Positions 59,417 to 64,000 of a stretch of 64,000 bases of DNA are shown in pieces. Both the position numbers and the translations under genes were made by a program. The stretch is taken from contig NZ_LNXV01000004.1 of assembly GCF_001467025.1 (NCBI RefSeq), forward strand, positions 423,782 to 487,781, in the 5' to 3' direction. This stretch comes from Legionella brunensis. GTDB taxonomy: Bacteria > Pseudomonadota > Gammaproteobacteria > Legionellales > Legionellaceae. Position 1 is the first letter of the stretch. The number at the start of each line of letters is the position of its first letter. The notes beneath the pieces are model-generated. The model was not told where the DNA came from, searched no databases, and worked only from the letters and a program-made list of their open reading frames with translations.

Positions 59417-60430
59417 TCATACTTTCAGATTTGGTAGGGAGGTAGGGAGCCAATAAATTTGTCCTGATTTTTTTTCAAAATTACTTATATTTTCGAGTGT
59501 TGTTGTAGCAATGCTCAGTACAGCTTCTTGTGTAAAAAAACCTTGATGGCCAGTAATCAATACATTCGGAAATGTGAGAAGTCTACAAAATACATCGTCG
59601 TTAATAATTTCAGAGGAATGATTTTCAAAAAATAATGGCTCTTCTTCTTCGTATACGTCAATTCCAAGGTAACCTAACCTCTTGCACTTCAATGCATCAA
59701 TAACTGCTTTTGTATCAAGGAGTTTTCCTCGGCCGGTATTGATAAGCATAGCTCCTTGTTTCATTAGCTCTAAAGCATGACAATCGATCATATGGAATGT
59801 TTTGTCGTTTAATGGACAATTTAGGCTAACAATATCCGAATTTTCCAATAACGTGTTCAAGTCAACGTAGCTTACACCAAGTTTAATACAATGTTCATTT
59901 TGTTGAGGGTCAAATGCAAGTAAGTGACAACCAAAACCATTAAGAATATTTACTAATGCTGTTCCTATTTGGCCCGTACCAATTATCCCTACAGTCTTTT
60001 GGTATAAGTTAAACCCCATTAATCCATTGAGAGAAAAATCACCTTCTCTTATTCTATTGTGGGCGTGTTGAATTTTTCTATTGAGGCACAAAATTAAGGC
60101 AATAGTATGCTCCGCGATTGCCTGCGGTGAATAAGATGGAACTCTACATACACTTATTCCTTGCTTTTGTGCATAAGCATAATCAATATGATTATATCCT
60201 GCAGAACGCAAAGCAATCAGCTGAACACCCCGCTCATAAAGTCCATCAATTACTTTGGCATTAATCGAATCATTAACAAAGCAACATACTACATCCGTTG
60301 GTGTAACAGCACCAATACTGTCCGAGTTTAAATGAAAATCAAAATAATTAATTTCATGTTGATGAAATTGATTTATTTTCTCAAAAATAGGTTGCTCATA
60401 TTTTTGTGTGCTAAAAAAAGAAATTTTCAT
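59417..60430 (-). CDS. ldhA: D-lactate dehydrogenase (fermentative, LdhA-like)
   Basis: 337 residues, D-isomer-specific 2-hydroxyacid dehydrogenase family. ALRSAGYNHIDY is typical of LdhA (LRSAGYN). The NAD-binding GTGQIG lies near residue 150, and Arg (INTGRG), Glu (DVYEEEE) and His (ITGHQGF) make up the active site. It reduces pyruvate to D-lactate. It sits between two imperfect direct repeats and next to remnants of redox genes. Confidence 0.88.
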   Translation of the reverse strand: MKISFFSTQKYEQPIFEKINQFHQHEINYFDFHLNSDSIGAVTPTDVVCCFVNDSINAKVIDGLYERGVQLIALRSAGYNHIDYAYAQKQGISVCRVPSYSPQAIAEHTIALILCLNRKIQHAHNRIREGDFSLNGLMGFNLYQKTVGIIGTGQIGTALVNILNGFGCHLLAFDPQQNEHCIKLGVSYVDLNTLLENSDIVSLNCPLNDKTFHMIDCHALELMKQGAMLINTGRGKLLDTKAVIDALKCKRLGYLGIDVYEEEEPLFFENHSSEIINDDVFCRLLTFPNVLITGHQGFFTQEAVLSIATTTLENISNFEKKSGQIYWLPTSLPNLKV

Positions 60431-60596
60431 GATACCTTATAAATAAACAAGAGTGCTTTTTATTTTGAAACACAAACCACCTAACTTAGCTTGATTATAA
60501 TGTAGGCTCTCTAAAATCCAATAAGATTTTCGAGAACTAACGGTTATAATTGAGAAATAATTAGGATTTTATGCGTTATTATTACAGGAGTTCACT

Positions 60597-60961
60597 ATGA
60601 AAGTTATATTAGTTATTCTGTTTATTGCATTGAATACCCCCCTTATAGCGAGTGACTTAGGAAAGCAACTTATGAAATAACTTGTCAGACTTGTCACACT
60701 CCTAGGTTTGCTATAGGGATGCATGCTCCTGCAGCATTTAATAAAAAGGCATGGGCTGAGCGATTTAAAAAGGCAGCGATTGAATCTAAAAATAATCCAA
60801 CTCAATTTAAAACGGCCATGGACTATTTATTATATAAAGCAAGTATTGGCAAAGGATTAATGCCTCATGGTGGCCTATGCAAAGAAGCAGATGTACCTCA
60901 TAAAAATTGCTCTGACAAAGCTATAACAGAAGCCATTTATTATATGGCAGGTATTAAGTAA
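60597..60961 (+). pseudogene. Cytochrome c5-type gene broken by one-base deletion
   Basis: From the ATG at 60597 (ribosome binding site ACAGGAG) a signal peptide is read (MKVILVILFIALNTPLIAS) and then DLGKQL, but the frame stops at 60678. From about 60671 a frame shifted by one base continues YEITCQTCHTPR, with the CxxCH heme site, then MHAPAAFNKKAWAERF, GLMPHGG with the axial methionine, and CSDKAITEAIYYM to 60961. Adding one T near 60670 restores a complete small periplasmic c-type cytochrome of about 121 residues. A sequencing error cannot be excluded. Confidence 0.75.
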
Positions 60962-61059
60962 TCTGTATTTTTTAAAAAAATAGGGGGGGATAGCTCCTAT
61001 AACCCAATTTCAAAATATGATATGAAAAAATCTCAACTAAACTACTGATCCCCATTTTT

Positions 61060-61124
61060 AAAACTCAAATTTTTCTCGCAGAACCTGTTCAAAAAATATA
61101 TTAACCATATTTTTTATGAATAAT
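61060..61124 (+). repeat. Imperfect direct repeat, copy B
   Basis: It resembles 59342-59409 over its length, same orientation, with scattered substitutions and small gaps. Read in the matching frame it still begins KTQIFLA but then meets a stop, so it is a decayed second copy of the reductase 3' end. Confidence 0.65.
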
Positions 61125-61140
61125 GGGTAAAACTACCCAT
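61123..61140 (+). repeat. Hairpin upstream of the LRR gene
   Basis: ATGGGTA, AAAC, TACCCAT: a perfect 7-bp stem. The same core recurs downstream of the LRR gene at 62677-62694. Confidence 0.5.
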
Positions 61141-61206
61141 ACATTAACCATTCAAATTGAACTAAAATACGCCACTTTTAACATATATTGAACTGCTTCC
61201 AAAAGG

Positions 61207-62643
61207 ATGGTAATTATGCTGTACACTATTGAAGTAAATCCAATCGATTTTTCATTAATTGATGAAGTAAAAAAACTTCCAGCCAATACAACATCTGTTG
61301 TATTCAAAGCCTCTATAATGGCTGATGGTAAATATTATACCTTGCAAAATAAATCAACCTATGAAATAGCAGAAGCATTTAAGAATTTACCTAAAACCGT
61401 GAGAAAAGTAGATTGTCGAAATAATGGACTGGGTAATCTAAATTTCTTTGCTTTAAAACACATTTTTTCCGCATTAAGTTGCTCAATTACCCATTTTAAC
61501 CTGAGATCTAATCAACTTAACACCACCCTTAAACACCAAAACAGAGGGGATCTATCGTTGTTAGAAAGTCTACCTCCTTCAATTACTACACTTGACTTAA
61601 GTAACAATGATTTTGAGGCTGATTTCTTGCAATATGCTCTCATCTATCTCCATAGAAATGTAATCAATCTGAATTTATCTCATAATGAACTAGGTTATGA
61701 AGGGATAATCAAGATACTCGACTGGCTTAAACCAAAGTCAGTAAAACAGCTTGACCTTACTTACAATGACTTGAATATTCCTACAGACACTCAATGGATT
61801 TCTTTGTGGGAGAATCTACCTCCAAGCCTAGAGCAGCTAGTGTTGGGACATGAACCTTTGAGAACTATAACTTGTTCTATAAAACAAGAGAATGATAAAC
61901 CCATCTTATCCCATCTTAAACATCTTGAGGCAGTTAATGTTAATCCATTTAGACAATTCGACCTTACGAAATGGATTCCTTGTCTGCCGCAAAACCTAAT
62001 TAGTCTGAGCTTAAGGGATAGTCTAGATGATAATGCATCGCTCCAAACATTGTTCGAAGTACTTCCGCAGGGTTTGCAAGTATTGAGCATAGAAAGTAAT
62101 GACTTAAGAAATTACTCCTCCTATGAACTAGAAATGGCTTTTTCGAGGATTAATCAGAATATTATCGAGATCAATTTGAACTATACTAATATTTTCTACG
62201 AAAGATCAGGCAAAAAAGTACAACAAATATTTTCGTCCCTTCAGCAATTAAAGACAATACATTTAAATGGGTTTGAATACTTATCCGCTAAGGATATCCA
62301 GCAACTAGATAATGTATTTCCTAATTTGCAAACACTGCATCTAGATGAGATGACACTAAAAAAGCTCAATGACGAAGAACTCAAGGCACTTCGCCAAGCA
62401 TTTTCTCATGTTCCTAATATTGTTATTACAGCTTCACCTTCATCAACTGCTGATGCTAGAGACAAGCATGCTATGGGAAATTTGGCTAGACAATATGGAT
62501 TTAAAACCTCAGTTGCAAGCCTTGTTGCGCTCACTTCATTTTTTATTGCATCCCACAAAATTAAAACCGTGGATCAAAAAGGCCAGAAACTTCTGACATC
62601 GGGCATGGATGAATTAGTTGAAGGCATTAAAAGCAACTTATAA
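61207..62643 (+). CDS. Leucine-rich-repeat protein; effector candidate
   Basis: 478 residues from ATG at 61207; ATG at 61216 is probably the true start, because AAAGG then lies at good spacing. It has at least seven LRR units of ribonuclease-inhibitor style with LxxLxLxxN cores (ITTLDLSNNDF, VINLNLSHNEL, VKQLDLTYNDL, LQTLHLDEM) over residues about 55-410. It ends in a helical tail with a hydrophobic stretch (VASLVALTSFFIAS). There is no signal peptide. Such LRR proteins in Legionella (LegL group) are usually Dot/Icm substrates, so effector status is likely but inferred. Confidence 0.82.
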   Translation: MVIMLYTIEVNPIDFSLIDEVKKLPANTTSVVFKASIMADGKYYTLQNKSTYEIAEAFKNLPKTVRKVDCRNNGLGNLNFFALKHIFSALSCSITHFNLRSNQLNTTLKHQNRGDLSLLESLPPSITTLDLSNNDFEADFLQYALIYLHRNVINLNLSHNELGYEGIIKILDWLKPKSVKQLDLTYNDLNIPTDTQWISLWENLPPSLEQLVLGHEPLRTITCSIKQENDKPILSHLKHLEAVNVNPFRQFDLTKWIPCLPQNLISLSLRDSLDDNASLQTLFEVLPQGLQVLSIESNDLRNYSSYELEMAFSRINQNIIEINLNYTNIFYERSGKKVQQIFSSLQQLKTIHLNGFEYLSAKDIQQLDNVFPNLQTLHLDEMTLKKLNDEELKALRQAFSHVPNIVITASPSSTADARDKHAMGNLARQYGFKTSVASLVALTSFFIASHKIKTVDQKGQKLLTSGMDELVEGIKSNL

Positions 62644-62674
62644 AGTGTAGGACAGAGTCCCTAAGACAAATAAC

Positions 62675-62696
62675 TGATGGGTAGTTCTACCCATCA
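62675..62696 (+). terminator. Hairpin downstream of the LRR gene
   Basis: A perfect 10-bp stem (TGATGGGTAG and CTACCCATCA) with a nominal TT loop, 31 bases after the LRR stop. It shares its ATGGGTA core with the hairpin before the gene. Confidence 0.55.
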
Positions 62697-62820
62697 ATTG
62701 ATGAAGCAAAAACAATATCCAATTGAGGAGTAGACAACCTCTTGAAAATGTAACGGCAAATTTGCATTTGTTTAATTATTGTCCAATAATATAACCATAT
62801 TTATGAAGCCGAGTTTAAAC

Positions 62821-63201
62821 ATGTCCATTAATAAAATAGCTTCTGCTCTTTCTGAGCTGCCAGAAATTTGGAGTGAGAGAGTACATGAATATGATCTAGT
62901 TTTGGGGATCTTTGACGGATCAGGCTACAATCTGACTTTTATGAATGCAGGTGATCGAAACGTTAAACATCATCATGAAACTTATGATGCAAAACTCTGC
63001 TTTATTTCTGGTAGAGGTAAGGTTCTAATTGGGGATTATTTTCTAGAATTTAACGACGGGACTACAATTAACGTTCCTAAGAAAACCGTTCACCAGATAG
63101 TTTGTGAAACAGATACTCTAATGCTGACTATACAAAACCCCGCTACTACCTTTAGTGACAAGGGCTGGAAAGATATTGTATTTGACGAACCGCTATTTTA
63201 A
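62821..63201 (+). CDS. Small single-domain cupin protein
   Basis: 126 residues from ATG at 62821; ATG at 62803 or a TTG at 62779 would lengthen it by 6 or 14. The cupin metal site is recognisable: HHHETYDAKLCFISGRGKV, with three adjacent histidines, and a later VPKKTVHQI. Its function cannot be read from sequence; small cupins serve as dioxygenases, isomerases or sensors. It has no clear operon partner. Confidence 0.65.
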   Translation: MSINKIASALSELPEIWSERVHEYDLVLGIFDGSGYNLTFMNAGDRNVKHHHETYDAKLCFISGRGKVLIGDYFLEFNDGTTINVPKKTVHQIVCETDTLMLTIQNPATTFSDKGWKDIVFDEPLF

Positions 63202-63381
63202 CAATGATGAATAATAAATCAGGTACTCTTTATCTCTCTTTTTGAGACAGCAAGCTGCCTTACGTGGCTGTTCTCTAACTAGACCATTAATGGACAGTTG
63301 GAACTCAACAAAACAGCTTTACAATTACGCATTACTCTATGTAGGATTCCCTTAATTTTTATATAAATTGGGGGGATAGAC

Positions 63382-63558
63382 ATGTCTTACAAAAAATCTG
63401 AAAGGACTGATAATTCTAAAAAAAATAAGGAGCTTGAATTATTACAGCTTGCACAGAGTGCCGTATCGAGAAGTTTAACTCCATATGAAACTAGCCAATT
63501 ATTGCGAGGTATTGATAAAACCCATCTACAAAAATTTCGTTTATTTCTCTCTACTTAA
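63382..63558 (+). CDS. Small gene, possibly frameshifted
   Basis: 58 codons after a strong GGGGGGA ribosome binding site, starting MSYKKSERTDNSKKNK and including SLTPYETSQLLRGIDKTHL. In the next frame the reading goes on as SLLKKGNLIDGSYEKTVKEF to a stop at 63694. Restoring one CT unit to the CTCTCT tract near 63547-63552 would join them into about 104 residues. The family is unknown. It is either a real 58-residue protein or a broken longer one. Confidence 0.45.
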   Translation: MSYKKSERTDNSKKNKELELLQLAQSAVSRSLTPYETSQLLRGIDKTHLQKFRLFLST

Positions 63559-63869
63559 GAAAGGAAACTTAATTGATGGAAGTTATGAAAAAACAGTAAA
63601 GGAATTCAAAGATAAATTTGATAATGAAATGATAGAAAAACATGAACGATCTGCCCATTATCTACAAAATCTATCCTATTGGACGAAATCATGAACAAGC
63701 TCAGTCAAGAAGAAAAAAGAGGGGCAGAAAATATAGAAGCTGCGTCCTATATATTCTAGAAGAACGATTTATTATATTACCCGACTACTTGTTTGTTGGT
63801 TATGACAAGTACTTATCTCTGAAATCTTGTACAAAGTATCCCACAGGGGAGTGCACCCTACAACCCACC

Positions 63870-63905
63870 ATTTAAGTCTGATTATTTTGATAATCAGACT
63901 TAAAT
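63870..63905. terminator. Strong 16-bp hairpin
   Basis: A perfect 16-bp inverted repeat with a TTTG loop; the arms read ATTTAAGTCTGATTAT and its complement. There is no T-run beyond TTAAAG. It may be the terminator of the small gene or the end of a mobile segment. No complete gene is visible between it and the window end. Confidence 0.55.
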
Positions 63906-64000
63906 TAAAGTGTGGAGAATCTCGGGCGAAGTGCGACAACCCCTTTCTGACTGCCTTGATTACTGGTGTTGCAACTACCTTTATCTGTTAATAACTATAA

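Noticed and set aside
59400..59421. Hairpin between the reductase remnant and ldhA as terminator
   Set aside because: A 9-bp AT-only stem over the ldhA stop with no U-tract on either strand; not listed as a feature.
1..64000. CRISPR arrays, tRNA genes, insertion sequences, phage genes
   Set aside because: No regularly spaced repeats, cloverleaf-like segments, transposase motifs or phage structural genes were recognised on reading.

Overview
The window looks like a chromosomal segment of a Legionella-type gammaproteobacterium. The evidence is low GC, a gammaproteobacterial housekeeping set (rlmD-relA, recJ, dusA, secA-mutT, coaE-zapD, FmdB-DUF502-aspS, mutH, pbpC with an alpha-2-macroglobulin), and eukaryote-like genes typical of Dot/Icm effector repertoires: a sphingosine-1-phosphate lyase, a Ser/Thr kinase, a leucine-rich-repeat protein, and a J-domain protein with a novel tail. 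The species cannot be fixed from the sequence alone. No tRNA, rRNA, CRISPR array, insertion sequence or complete phage was seen.

Layout. 1-2.8 kb: the end of rlmD followed by relA, closed by a hairpin. 2.8-10.2 kb: an FAD-linked oxidase, a small membrane protein of unknown role, a J-domain protein with an internal 45-bp repeat, a pirin and a large secreted protein of unknown family. 10.2-18.5 kb: an alpha-2-macroglobulin with an intact thioester motif, divergent from pbpC. 18.6-20.4 kb: a likely effector with a CdtB/DNase I-like (EEP) N-terminal domain followed by two 85-residue repeats. 20.5-29 kb: a Mth938-type protein, alaC, an RpfE-like protein, recJ, dusA, secA, mutT. 29-33 kb: a YbaK-type deacylase, MATE and EamA transporters, a 46-codon candidate gene and zapD. 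33-40.6 kb: a tightly packed minus-strand run (bioA, EAL protein, Cys-rich secreted protein, coaE, zapD) divergent from bioBFHD. A very good BirA operator sits in the bioA-bioB gap, its right half on the -35 box of bioB. 40.6-48.3 kb: an unknown Legionella-type protein, FmdB-DUF502-aspS, a large mechanosensitive channel and mutH.

48.3-64 kb is accessory in character: a LuxR-type regulator, a Gln-rich secreted coiled coil, two SDR enzymes, an acidic-tailed effector candidate, sphingosine-1-phosphate lyase, a solute-binding protein, a broken kinase gene, an ABC-F ATPase, a truncated flavin reductase, ldhA, a broken cytochrome c, an LRR protein and a cupin. Broken genes cluster here and were not seen in the first 53 kb. 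The kinase is split by two one-base losses in homopolymers, the cytochrome by one base just before its CxxCH motif, and the reductase keeps only its C-terminus. A degenerate second copy of the reductase 3' end lies 1.7 kb further on, so ldhA and the cytochrome are bracketed by imperfect direct repeats. This points to recent rearrangement and decay in an effector-rich region.

The strongest candidates for new biology are the CdtB-like repeat protein (18.6-20.4 kb), the kinase locus with two homopolymer switches (55.2-57.2 kb), the J-domain protein (5.5-7.1 kb) and the secreted 725-residue protein beside the alpha-2-macroglobulin. Effector status is inferred throughout from domain type and composition, not shown.
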